From: Ruminococcus sp. | GTDB lineage: Bacteria > Bacillota > Clostridia > Oscillospirales > Ruminococcaceae | Direction: 5' to 3' | Assembly: GCA_024697705.1 (NCBI GenBank) | Contig: JAILFF010000179.1 | Span: forward strand, 1 to 17,053 | DNA: 17,053 nt | Part shown: positions 1 through 7,174 of the stretch, piece after piece | How the letters are laid out: the number at the start of each line of letters is the position of its first letter | Numbering within the stretch: position 1 is the first letter of the stretch | Translations under genes and position numbers: made by a program | The notes under the pieces: model-generated | Seen by the model: the letters and a program-made list of their open reading frames with translations, nothing else | Database searches by the model: none | Told to the model about the DNA's origin: nothing

Positions 1-83
1 CCGTGAGCTTCAAGCTCTTCGCCAATAAAATCTATCACCGCGTCAACATTATCGCGAACGGCTTCAATGTTAAGCTCCTTCAT
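1..83 (-). CDS. RsbW-like ATP-binding anti-sigma/serine kinase protein, N-terminal fragment
   Basis: Only the first 27 codons lie in the window; the gene runs off the left edge. The protein starts MKELNIEAVRDNVDAVIDFI, which resembles the N-terminal strand-helix of RsbW/SpoIIAB-type GHKL ATPases that follow STAS and SpoIIE genes. The ATG at 81-83 is preceded on the minus strand by GGGAGG about 8 bases upstream, and the start lies inside the end of the phosphatase gene (14-base overlap), so translation is probably coupled. No ATP-binding N-, G1- or G2-box can be seen because the rest is missing. In this family the protein binds either its STAS partner or a target such as a sigma factor, and phosphorylates the STAS serine. 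The assignment rests on the short N-terminus plus gene order. Confidence 0.7.
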   Translation of the reverse strand, partial: MKELNIEAVRDNVDAVIDFIGEELEAH

Positions 84-1998
84 CTTCACGCCTCCCGTTG
101 AATTTTATGCAAAGCATAGTGATGTCGTCGGATTGCTCCGCACCGTCCGTGAAAAGCGCCACGTCCTCGGCGACCATGCGGCAGACCGCCGCGGCTTCTC
201 CATTGCCGTCGTCCTGCGGGGCGTCTTTCCCGAAGGAAAGCACTTCCCTGAGCCTGTCGTCGCCGTAAAGCTTTTCGTTTTTGTTCATGGCTTCGGTAAC
301 GCCGTCGGTGTAGAGGAAGATCATATCGCCCTTTTGGAGCTGTACCTGCTGTTCTTTGTAGGGGATACCGTCAAGCTCACCGAGTATCAGCCCCGGCTTC
401 AGCACTTGATATTCCGCGTTTCCTTTGTGTATCAGCAGCGGAGGATTATGTCCCGCGTTGGCAACTCGGATAAGTCCCGTGTCAAGCTCAAGATATCCCA
501 TCCAAGCCGTGACGAACATCTCGGCGTCGTTGTTTTCGCAAAGACTGCTGTTTGCTTCGGCGAATACCTCGTCGGGCGGCAAGCCGCTTTCCGCAAGCGA
601 TTTGATAACGCTTTTGGCACGCATCATGAACATAGCTCCCGGAATACTTTTTCCCGAAACGTCCGCGATAAGAAATCCCAGCGTGTTTTCGCCAAGCATA
701 TAGAAATCGTAGAAATCTCCGCCGACCTCCTTTGCGGCGTGCATGGTGGCGTAGAGGTCAAACTCCGTTCTGTCGGGGAAAGGCGGGAACACGTTCGGCA
801 GCGCGGAGGTCTGTATCGCTTTGGCAACGGCGAGATCGGAGTCGTAACGCGCCTCGGCTTCTGCGATATAGCCTTTCAGCCTGTCGACCATAGCGTTTAT
901 GTCGTCGGAGAGAGAATCGAATTCCCTCGTTGTGCGCACATCTACCTTTTCTTCAAGATCGCCGTGCGTTATCTTGTCAAGCGAAGCGTTTACGGCGTCG
1001 ATCTTATTGGCGACGGTACGCCGGATTATCACCCTCATAGCGATATATATTACTATGAAGATCATTATTTCTGCAAGGACAGTAAAGATCACGGTAAAGA
1101 ATATGGACTGGAATGCTTCAAATACCGGATAGCCGCTTACGATATACACCGAGAACACTTTTCTGACGCAGCAGTAATAACCCAAGCTGTTGAAATCATA
1201 CTTACATTCAAGAGTGTGGTCCTTCTCAAAATCATCGAGGCTTTCGACAGTCAGCCCGGGAAATGTCTTGTCGGTTGGCATTTCGTCGTAAATATCCGCA
1301 AGCGCACGGACATTATTATCATCTTTACGGTCATAGCCCACGACTAAGCTTGTTATGTTTTTATCGCTGTCAAGCACGACCGTCCAGCCGAAAGCTCCGA
1401 TTCTTACGCAATTTGGCGAAGCGGAGAATTCCTTTTCTGCCAGATCATAGACATCCTTTATGTTCACGAGCGAGACAAGATAGCCGTCGTTTTTCTTCAA
1501 GGCGTAAACATAAAGATCCGTAATGCCGTCAAAATCCTTTACCTGCTCTGTTTTCCGGTAGGATAATGATTGTTCTTTAAGGTCGGTACGCTCACTCAGA
1601 TTCTTGCCGAAGTCCGAGGCATGATTTGCGGCGATTATTTTTCCGCTGCTGTCGGTAATGCAGACGCGGTATTCGTCTTCGGGCAGCGAGGTGACGAACT
1701 TCATTTGTTCTTCTGCGCTTAGTGTGGCTATTTGTTCTGCTATATCCATTGTTTTGAGCTGATATGATTCATGTGCCTGATTGAGAATATTGTACAGTAC
1801 ATCAATAAGCCCCTCTTTGGCTGTCATATAAGCTTCCATGTCAACAAAGTATGCCAGCACCGAATAAGTCGCCACGACAGAAAGAATAAATGTCAGGATA
1901 AGAACGAGCGAGAGCCGCCGCATCACCGAGTGGTAGAGCTTTTTTTTCTTTTTGGTTTTTTTCTTTTTTTCCTTGTCTTTTTTGCCGAATAATTTCAT
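70..1998 (-). CDS. Membrane-anchored SpoIIE/PP2C-type serine phosphatase (RsbU-like) with extracytoplasmic sensor and HAMP
   Basis: 642 residues. Order: a very basic, lysine-rich cytoplasmic start (12 Lys among residues 6-20), TM1 about 28-52, an extracytoplasmic region about 53-296 that looks like a Cache-type sensor by position and size, TM2 about 297-322, a HAMP-like linker about 323-376, then a SpoIIE/PP2C domain about 385-636. PP2C metal motifs are intact: EVGGDFYD 424-431, DVSGKS 446-451 followed by IPGAMFM, ANAGHNPP 513-520, YTDGVTEA 563-570 and QSDDIT 622-627. Such enzymes dephosphorylate the STAS anti-anti-sigma partner, here probably the product of the gene just upstream. No Shine-Dalgarno precedes the ATG; a six-codon minicistron bridges it to the STAS stop, which suggests reinitiation. 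The target sigma factor or other effector cannot be read from the window. Confidence 0.9.
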   Translation of the reverse strand: MKLFGKKDKEKKKKTKKKKKLYHSVMRRLSLVLILTFILSVVATYSVLAYFVDMEAYMTAKEGLIDVLYNILNQAHESYQLKTMDIAEQIATLSAEEQMKFVTSLPEDEYRVCITDSSGKIIAANHASDFGKNLSERTDLKEQSLSYRKTEQVKDFDGITDLYVYALKKNDGYLVSLVNIKDVYDLAEKEFSASPNCVRIGAFGWTVVLDSDKNITSLVVGYDRKDDNNVRALADIYDEMPTDKTFPGLTVESLDDFEKDHTLECKYDFNSLGYYCCVRKVFSVYIVSGYPVFEAFQSIFFTVIFTVLAEIMIFIVIYIAMRVIIRRTVANKIDAVNASLDKITHGDLEEKVDVRTTREFDSLSDDINAMVDRLKGYIAEAEARYDSDLAVAKAIQTSALPNVFPPFPDRTEFDLYATMHAAKEVGGDFYDFYMLGENTLGFLIADVSGKSIPGAMFMMRAKSVIKSLAESGLPPDEVFAEANSSLCENNDAEMFVTAWMGYLELDTGLIRVANAGHNPPLLIHKGNAEYQVLKPGLILGELDGIPYKEQQVQLQKGDMIFLYTDGVTEAMNKNEKLYGDDRLREVLSFGKDAPQDDGNGEAAAVCRMVAEDVALFTDGAEQSDDITMLCIKFNGRREDEGA

Positions 1999-2014
1999 AG
2001 GTCAGAGCGGTTCA

Positions 2015-2320
2015 TCAGAGTGCCGTGATATTGAGAACATCAGCTACGCCTGTTATTGTGAAAACGTCCATTACGGGCTTGGGGACGTTTACTACCTTCA
2101 CTTTGCCGCCCTGCTTTTTCAGAGTCTTTGCGGTCGACATAAGAACTCTTAAGCCTGCCGAAGCCATATAATCGAGCTTTTCAAAGTCGAACACCAATTC
2201 TTTTACGTCTGCGATCTCCTTTTTGATCTCCGCGTCGAGATCGCCCGCGGTAGAAGTGCCGAGATTACCTTCGATTTTTAGGGTGAGTTTTTCGTTCTCT
2301 TTGATCTTGTTGACAGTCAT
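2015..2320 (-). CDS. STAS-domain anti-anti-sigma-like protein (RsbV/SpoIIAA type)
   Basis: 101 residues, essentially one STAS domain. The start is the ATG at 2318-2320 because AAGGAGG sits about 9 bases upstream; a longer reading frame begins 48 bases earlier but lacks such a site and would add residues unlike the family. The signature segment LDYMASAGLRVL (49-60) matches the SpoIIAA/RsbV phosphorylation loop, with Ser54 as the likely phosphosite. In this family the unphosphorylated form binds the RsbW-like kinase and frees its target, and a SpoIIE-type phosphatase resets it. Both expected partners are encoded directly downstream, the phosphatase 16 bases away. No promoter is evident in the 133 bases upstream, which hold a long inverted repeat, so it is probably co-transcribed with the MATE and NRPS genes. 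Confidence 0.93.
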   Translation of the reverse strand: MTVNKIKENEKLTLKIEGNLGTSTAGDLDAEIKKEIADVKELVFDFEKLDYMASAGLRVLMSTAKTLKKQGGKVKVVNVPKPVMDVFTITGVADVLNITAL

Positions 2321-2342
2321 TGTTTTTTCCTCCTTGATATTA

Positions 2343-2442
2343 ACAGTAAACGACATCGGAAATTGCACTTTGTGAACGAGTAAAAGTTGGATCTGTGCTT
2401 TTGCGAAGTTTGCAAAGCGGCAATTTCAATGTGGTTTACTGT
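2343..2442. repeat. Long imperfect inverted repeat between the MATE and STAS genes
   Basis: The arms are 2343-2366 (acagtaaacgacat... ending aaattgc) and 2420-2442 (gcaattt... ending gtttactgt). They pair over about 20 of 23-24 positions around a 53-base interior, which contains a smaller hairpin at 2397-2418 (gcttttgc / gcaaagc). The repeat starts 11 bases after the MATE stop and ends 22 bases before the STAS start. There is no U-tract, so it is not a standard terminator. It may be an mRNA processing or stability element that sets the ratio between enzyme and regulator, or a small mobile-type repeat. Confidence 0.75.
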
Positions 2443-2453
2443 AAGCGTCTGTT

Positions 2454-3791
2454 TTAATACCGATACCTCGAACGGTATTTTTTTAAGAATATGATTGTTA
2501 CGATAAGCGATATCGCCTCCGCCGTACCCCACGACAGCCACAAGCCCTTCCCGCCGAGCAAATACGTCATGCCGTAAATGCACGCCGTCAGCACCACAAA
2601 CGTCCTGATGAACGAAAGCAGCCCCGATATAAGCCCGTTGGAAAACGCCGTGAACAGCCCCGAGCCGAATATGTTTATCCCGACAAACATACACGCAGGC
2701 AGCGATAACAGCCACCCCGTCTCTGCGATGGAGAATATCTCGCTCTCCGTGTCTTCAAAGAATATCCCGATAGCCTGCCTGCGGAAAATGTACAGCACCG
2801 TCATGATGACAAATCCCAGTATCAGCGACCATATCATGCTGAACTTGTAAATCTTCTTTCGCATTTCGGTGTTCCCGCTGCCGTAGTGGAAGCTGAATAT
2901 CGGCTCGACCGCTGAGGTGTACCCCATGAACACCGCCATAATAAGGAATTGCAGATAGGTAATCACCGAGAGCGCACTTACGCCTACCTCGCCGTAACAG
3001 CGGTAAGCCAAATGATTCATGAAAAGCACCGTCACGCCCGCCGCAAGGTTCGATACCATGTCCGACGAGCCGTTAAAGCAGATAACGCCCATTTCCTTAA
3101 GATCGGGCTTCGCTATCTCCAGCTTGTAGGAGCTTTTCCCCGAGATCATGTAGAACCACACCGCGAAAACTATCGTGCTCGAATAGCCGATGACCGTAGC
3201 GATGGCAGCGCCCCATATCCCCATTTTCATGTTGTTCATGAAGATGTAGTCAAGCACGCAGTTCAGCACGCCGCCTATCATTATCGCGACCGCCGCGTGG
3301 ACGGTCTTGCCCTCGCCGATTATCAGTATGCCCAGCTCCGACTGCAAAAGTATCGTTATCGAAAAGGCGCTCATTACCTTGTAATAGGGGCGCAGATATT
3401 CGATATTGCCGTCCGTCGCGCCGCACAGCCGCATTATCGGGTCGGCAAAGATAAGGCAGACGGCGGTGAAGATCACTCCGCAGATAAAGGTAAATGCCAC
3501 GACGCGGGAGAAGGTCTCGCCCGCCTCTTTGCGCTTTCCCTCGCCGACTTTTTTGACAATGACCGCGTTGCCGCCCGTGCCGATCATTATCCCCGCCGCT
3601 ATGAACAGGCTGATTATCGGGTAGTAGAGGTTTATGGCGCTTATTGCCATTTCTCCGACGAACCGCTCGATGAAGATGCCGTCAACCATCTGATAAACGG
3701 CGATGAATACGAACGTGAATATCGAGGGCGCCGCAAACCCAAGTATCGAGCCGAAACCGAAGTCCCGCGAAAGAGACTGATCCTGCTCCAT
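2454..3791 (-). CDS. MATE-family multidrug/metabolite efflux transporter
   Basis: 445 residues, the usual length for a MATE protein, with about twelve hydrophobic segments arranged as two six-helix halves. The N-terminal half shows the typical MepA/DinF-type pattern: VDGIFIERFVGEMAISAINL (36-55) in the first helix pair, then GTGGNAVIVKKVGEGKRKEA (71-90). The second half has the matching repeat around YTSAVEPIFSFHYGSGN (291-307). These inner-membrane proteins export organic molecules in exchange for Na+ or H+. The start ATG lies 18 bases after the NRPS stop, and an AAGGGGG motif overlapping that stop serves as ribosome binding site, so the two are co-transcribed. The likely job is export of the product of the upstream enzyme; the substrate itself is not visible. 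Confidence 0.93.
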   Translation of the reverse strand: MEQDQSLSRDFGFGSILGFAAPSIFTFVFIAVYQMVDGIFIERFVGEMAISAINLYYPIISLFIAAGIMIGTGGNAVIVKKVGEGKRKEAGETFSRVVAFTFICGVIFTAVCLIFADPIMRLCGATDGNIEYLRPYYKVMSAFSITILLQSELGILIIGEGKTVHAAVAIMIGGVLNCVLDYIFMNNMKMGIWGAAIATVIGYSSTIVFAVWFYMISGKSSYKLEIAKPDLKEMGVICFNGSSDMVSNLAAGVTVLFMNHLAYRCYGEVGVSALSVITYLQFLIMAVFMGYTSAVEPIFSFHYGSGNTEMRKKIYKFSMIWSLILGFVIMTVLYIFRRQAIGIFFEDTESEIFSIAETGWLLSLPACMFVGINIFGSGLFTAFSNGLISGLLSFIRTFVVLTACIYGMTYLLGGKGLWLSWGTAEAISLIVTIIFLKKYRSRYRY

Positions 3792-3809
3792 TTTTTCTGT
3801 TCAGCCCCC

Positions 3810-6800
3810 TTATTTCTTCTTCGAGAAAATACCCGCGATAATGCTGAAGAAGTTCTTCTTGTCGGCGATCTTGTCCTTAAGCTCCTTGATCGTTATGTCA
3901 GCCTGCGAATTGTGCGTGCTCATAAGCTGTGCCGCCTTGACGAAGATATCCTTGAAATGCCCGATGCTTTCGTCCTCGTAGCGGCTGGCGGCGTAGTCGA
4001 TCATGAGCTTCAAGCCGTCCCCGCCGTCGAGTATCTCCATATCGAGTATCGTCTGCGAAGCCGCCTGATTCTGCCTTATTTCAACGCTTTCGATGTTCAT
4101 GTCTCCTAAGCCGCCCATATCGCGGATATCCTGCTGATAGAGCAGATAAGCCGCTTCGTCGCCCGTTATCTGATTATGCAGATCGACAAACGGGTAACAG
4201 CTGTGTTCGATGCCCTTCTGCACCTGATCGTGTACGTCGGCGAAAAGCTCGCGCATCGTGGTGGCGTCGTTAAGGCGGATGCCTATCGGCAGGTCGCGGA
4301 AGAGCAGTCCGACCGAAGTCATCATCGTGAGCGCTTCTCGACCGTTATATATCCACGAGAGCTTTATGTCATTTTTCTTGTTATAGATAGATATCGCAAG
4401 CGCCGCAACGCTTATGAAGAATTCGTTTCGGCTGATGCGGTAATGCTTTTCGACGGCGCTCATGACGGGCTGTTCTATATCGAGGTCGGTGATGAGCTCG
4501 CCCATCTCGTTCTCACGGGACTGGTGGTCTATCTCGGGATAGCACGACCATTCCACGTCCGCGAAGCGCTCCTCGAAGTAGCGGCGGCTCTCCTCGTAGA
4601 ATTCGCTGCCTGTCTGATCTTCGCGCTCCTGCAGCATAAGATAGTAGTAATCCTTTTCGAGCGGCAGCCCCATGTAAGCCTTGCCCATGTCGCCCATAAG
4701 CACCTTGAGCGAGGTGCCGTCGAACATGATATGGTGAACGTCGAAGAACACATAGCCGTTCTTCTCGGTCTCGAATATCCTCACGCGGTAGAGCCTTCCG
4801 CCCACTATCTTGAACGGCTGAACGAGGGTGTCTTTCAGAATGTTGAACTCGAACTCGGTCAGCTTTTCGACGTGGATATCTTCAAGCACATCGGGGGTGT
4901 AGCGCTGGGTAATGTCGCCGTCCTCATTTATTTCGAGGGTGGTCAGCAGCGCGGGGTGATCGGCTATTGCCGTCTTCATCGCCTCCGCGAGCCGTTTCAG
5001 GTCGAAAGCTTCTTTATCGACCTTCATCATCGAAAACAGGTTGTACATCGTCGAGGTCGGCGTATAGAACTGATAATCCACCATGTAGAGCTGCTCGGTA
5101 GTCAGCGGGTGAGGATTCTTCATGGCGCGGTCGTTCTTCTCGTCGGGGGATTCGCCGTCGCTGTCGGCGGTGATCTCGGCGTAGAGCTTCTCTATTTTTT
5201 CGGGCGTTCTGCCGCGGAAGATCTCGCCCGCGTTAAGTCCCGGCAGATCACATTCGGTTATCATCTCGATAGACCCGAGCGAGTCGCCGCCCAGTTCATA
5301 GAAATCGTCGTGTATGCCCACTCTGTCAAGCCCCAGAACTTTTTCCATCGCCTTGCAGAGCTTTTCCTCGACCTCGTTTGTCGGTGCGGCATAGTCGTTC
5401 ATGAAATCCGCCGCGTCGGGGACGGGCAGCGCCGCACGGTCGAGCTTGCCGCTTGCTTTGAGCGGGATACTGTCTATCCTCATGTAGCAGGCGGGTATCA
5501 TATAATAAGGAAGTCGCTTCAAAAGCTCGGCGCGCATTTTGCTGCTGTTGACCTCTACGTCGGCGGTATAGTACGCGCAGAGGAAGCTCTTGCCGTTCGC
5601 TTCGATGCCCTTAGCCGCTGCCCAGTCGATGCCGAGCACCTGCTTGACCGCCGCTTCTATCTCGGCGGGCTCGATGCGGTTGCCGTTTATCTTGATCATA
5701 TCGCCGCTGCGCCCGAGAAGTATCAGATCGCCGTTCTCGTCGCGGCGGGCGAGGTCTCCCGTGTGATAAACGCCGTTCACGAAAGCCTTCGCGCACTCCT
5801 CGGGGAGATTGATATATCCGCGGACGTAAGGATTTTCAAAGCAAAGCTCGCCTGTCTCACCGTCGGCAGCTTCGGTGCCGTCCTCCTTGATAAGCGTTAT
5901 TTTTGTTTCGACCTCGGGCTTGCCGATGGGGCAGACCTCGTATTTTCTGTCGATCTTGAAAACGCCCACCGCAAAGCCGCTTTCGGAGCAGGCATAAATA
6001 TTTATAAGTTCGAGATTCTTGTTATAGAGATTGTTTGCGGGCTCGCTGCCGACGAAGATCATTCGCAGGAAGGGTCCCGTCTGAGTGCCGAGCATACGCA
6101 CATACGAGGGGGTCAGGAACGTTATGGATATGCGCTTTTCGAGGAAGAACAGTTTCAGTGCCTTCGGATTCTTGATAGTCGAGTAGCCGACCACGTATAT
6201 CTTGCCGCCCTTGATGCTCAGAGCCTTTAAGATAACGATTATCGAGGCGACAAAGTTCATCGGCGCGAGAAGGGCAAGTCTGTCCTTGCCGTCGAATGGG
6301 GTAACGCCGTTTACCATGATCGAGTCAATGGCGCGGTCAAGGTTGCCGTATTCGTGCAGAACGCCCTTCGGATTGCCCGTCGTGCCCGATGTATATATAG
6401 CGTAAGCCGCGTCGTGAGGGTCGGCGGAAACGTGCCCCGATACGGAATCGGTCTTAAGCACATTATCCCATACAGCTGCGTCAAGAACGAGCTTGCAGCC
6501 GCAGTCCTTGCGGATATATTCTATGCGCTCGGGCGCGTAGGTGTCCTCGACGAGCGCCCATGCCGCGCCCGCTTTCCACACGCCGATCATCGCGATTATG
6601 GGCGTTACACCTCTCGGCAGGTCGATAAGCACGAAATCCTCGCGCCCGATGCCGTTAGCTTCAAGGTAAGCGCGGACGCGCCCCGAAAGCTCGTCTATTT
6701 TCGCGTAGGTAAGCCCTTTTGAGTGAGTCTCGTCAAAGAGTATCGCGGTATTGGGCTCTTCGGCTGTGAACCGTTCCAGATATTCCAGAAATGTTGGCAT
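3810..6800 (-). CDS. NRPS-like protein: adenylation - carrier (PCP) - condensation (A-T-C)
   Basis: 996 residues. The adenylation domain (about 1-460) has A3 YTSGTTGNPKG 136-146, A5 IYACSESG 268-275, A7 YHTGDLARR 345-353, A8 GRSGDMIKINGNRIEPAEIE 363-382 and A10 Lys452 in ASGKLDR. The carrier domain (about 472-545) has LGGDSL with phosphopantetheine Ser507. The condensation domain (about 563-970) has HHIMFDG 689-695 with catalytic His690, and a VGLLFRDLP segment (830-838) in the place of the VGMFVNT motif. It should activate an acid, load it on its own carrier and join it to a free amine or hydroxyl acceptor. There is no thioesterase or reductase, and a PPTase is not encoded nearby. A5 and A4 deviate from alpha-amino-acid domains. 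The ATG has GGGGGAA about 5-11 bases upstream and follows a consensus promoter. The product is unknown. Confidence 0.92.
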   Translation of the reverse strand: MPTFLEYLERFTAEEPNTAILFDETHSKGLTYAKIDELSGRVRAYLEANGIGREDFVLIDLPRGVTPIIAMIGVWKAGAAWALVEDTYAPERIEYIRKDCGCKLVLDAAVWDNVLKTDSVSGHVSADPHDAAYAIYTSGTTGNPKGVLHEYGNLDRAIDSIMVNGVTPFDGKDRLALLAPMNFVASIIVILKALSIKGGKIYVVGYSTIKNPKALKLFFLEKRISITFLTPSYVRMLGTQTGPFLRMIFVGSEPANNLYNKNLELINIYACSESGFAVGVFKIDRKYEVCPIGKPEVETKITLIKEDGTEAADGETGELCFENPYVRGYINLPEECAKAFVNGVYHTGDLARRDENGDLILLGRSGDMIKINGNRIEPAEIEAAVKQVLGIDWAAAKGIEANGKSFLCAYYTADVEVNSSKMRAELLKRLPYYMIPACYMRIDSIPLKASGKLDRAALPVPDAADFMNDYAAPTNEVEEKLCKAMEKVLGLDRVGIHDDFYELGGDSLGSIEMITECDLPGLNAGEIFRGRTPEKIEKLYAEITADSDGESPDEKNDRAMKNPHPLTTEQLYMVDYQFYTPTSTMYNLFSMMKVDKEAFDLKRLAEAMKTAIADHPALLTTLEINEDGDITQRYTPDVLEDIHVEKLTEFEFNILKDTLVQPFKIVGGRLYRVRIFETEKNGYVFFDVHHIMFDGTSLKVLMGDMGKAYMGLPLEKDYYYLMLQEREDQTGSEFYEESRRYFEERFADVEWSCYPEIDHQSRENEMGELITDLDIEQPVMSAVEKHYRISRNEFFISVAALAISIYNKKNDIKLSWIYNGREALTMMTSVGLLFRDLPIGIRLNDATTMRELFADVHDQVQKGIEHSCYPFVDLHNQITGDEAAYLLYQQDIRDMGGLGDMNIESVEIRQNQAASQTILDMEILDGGDGLKLMIDYAASRYEDESIGHFKDIFVKAAQLMSTHNSQADITIKELKDKIADKKNFFSIIAGIFSKKK

Positions 6801-6866
6801 TGATGTTCCCCCGTTTCATTAGCGGACTTCGGGCAGTATACCGCCGAAAATCCTATATCACTTAAC

Positions 6867-6895
6867 ATTATAGCACCAAATTCATTAAATGTCAA
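6867..6895 (-). promoter_or_regulatory. Sigma-A-type promoter of the NRPS operon
   Basis: On the minus strand: TTGACA (6890-6895), 17-base spacer, TATAAT (6867-6872). Both hexamers are perfect consensus matches. The predicted start of transcription is near 6860, giving a leader of about 60 bases before the NRPS ATG at 6800. Confidence 0.9.
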
Positions 6896-7061
6896 ATAAT
6901 ATACAATAATTATTTTCACATCGCGGTAATTTGGTTTTGCCCGTCCGTAAATGAACGTTTTTAAAGATGATTTTCGTCAATCTTTTCCTTAAATTGTGGA
7001 TAGTGATTTATAAAAGACGCCGATAATGCGTTAGTATATTATGAATTTTCTAAAAAATCCA

Positions 7062-7090
7062 TTGAAAAGCGGATGTTTTTGTGATATAAT
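7062..7090 (+). promoter_or_regulatory. Sigma-A-type promoter of the GGDEF gene
   Basis: TTGAAA (7062-7067), 17-base spacer, TATAAT (7085-7090). Transcription would begin near 7097, about 78 bases before the ATG at 7175. The orientation is opposite to the NRPS operon promoter, with about 170 bases between the two. Confidence 0.88.
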
Positions 7091-7174
7091 AAAAGGCGAG
7101 AGCGAAGCCGCCCTTGATGCGGCGCAGATCAAACCAAACGGCAGAGTTGACAATGTGCGGAAAGGATCGGGATA

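Larger units (their letters stand above)
6801..7174. other. Divergent intergenic region between the NRPS operon and the GGDEF gene
   Basis: 374 bases without a convincing gene. It holds two back-to-back sigma-A-type promoters (described separately), a leader of about 60 bases toward the NRPS gene and one of about 78 bases toward the GGDEF gene. The NRPS leader contains a hairpin at 6828-6848 (ttcgg...ccgaa, loop tata). The GGDEF leader contains a hairpin at 7107-7123 (gccgc / gcggc). Between the promoters is a short inverted repeat, aaagat...atcttt, around 6965-6987. No known riboswitch class, including the c-di-GMP ones, was recognised. Confidence 0.6.

Noticed and set aside
67..1347. 426-codon plus-strand frame opposite the SpoIIE phosphatase
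   Set aside because: Antisense shadow; all PP2C and HAMP motifs are on the minus strand and the plus-strand translation shows no recognisable domain.
2949..4109. 386-codon plus-strand frame opposite the MATE gene and NRPS end
   Set aside because: Composition dominated by His, Arg and Tyr, runs across the boundary of two convincing minus-strand genes, and has no start signals.
4176..6230. Long open frame on the plus strand opposite the NRPS gene (684 codons)
   Set aside because: It is a by-product of the codon use of the real gene: the translation is rich in His, Val, Leu and Arg, has no family motif, no ribosome binding site and no promoter, while the minus strand encodes clear NRPS motifs.
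7097..7174. c-di-GMP riboswitch in the leader of the GGDEF gene
   Set aside because: Looked for because of the gene's function; the leader has only a five-pair hairpin and lacks the conserved GEMM core.
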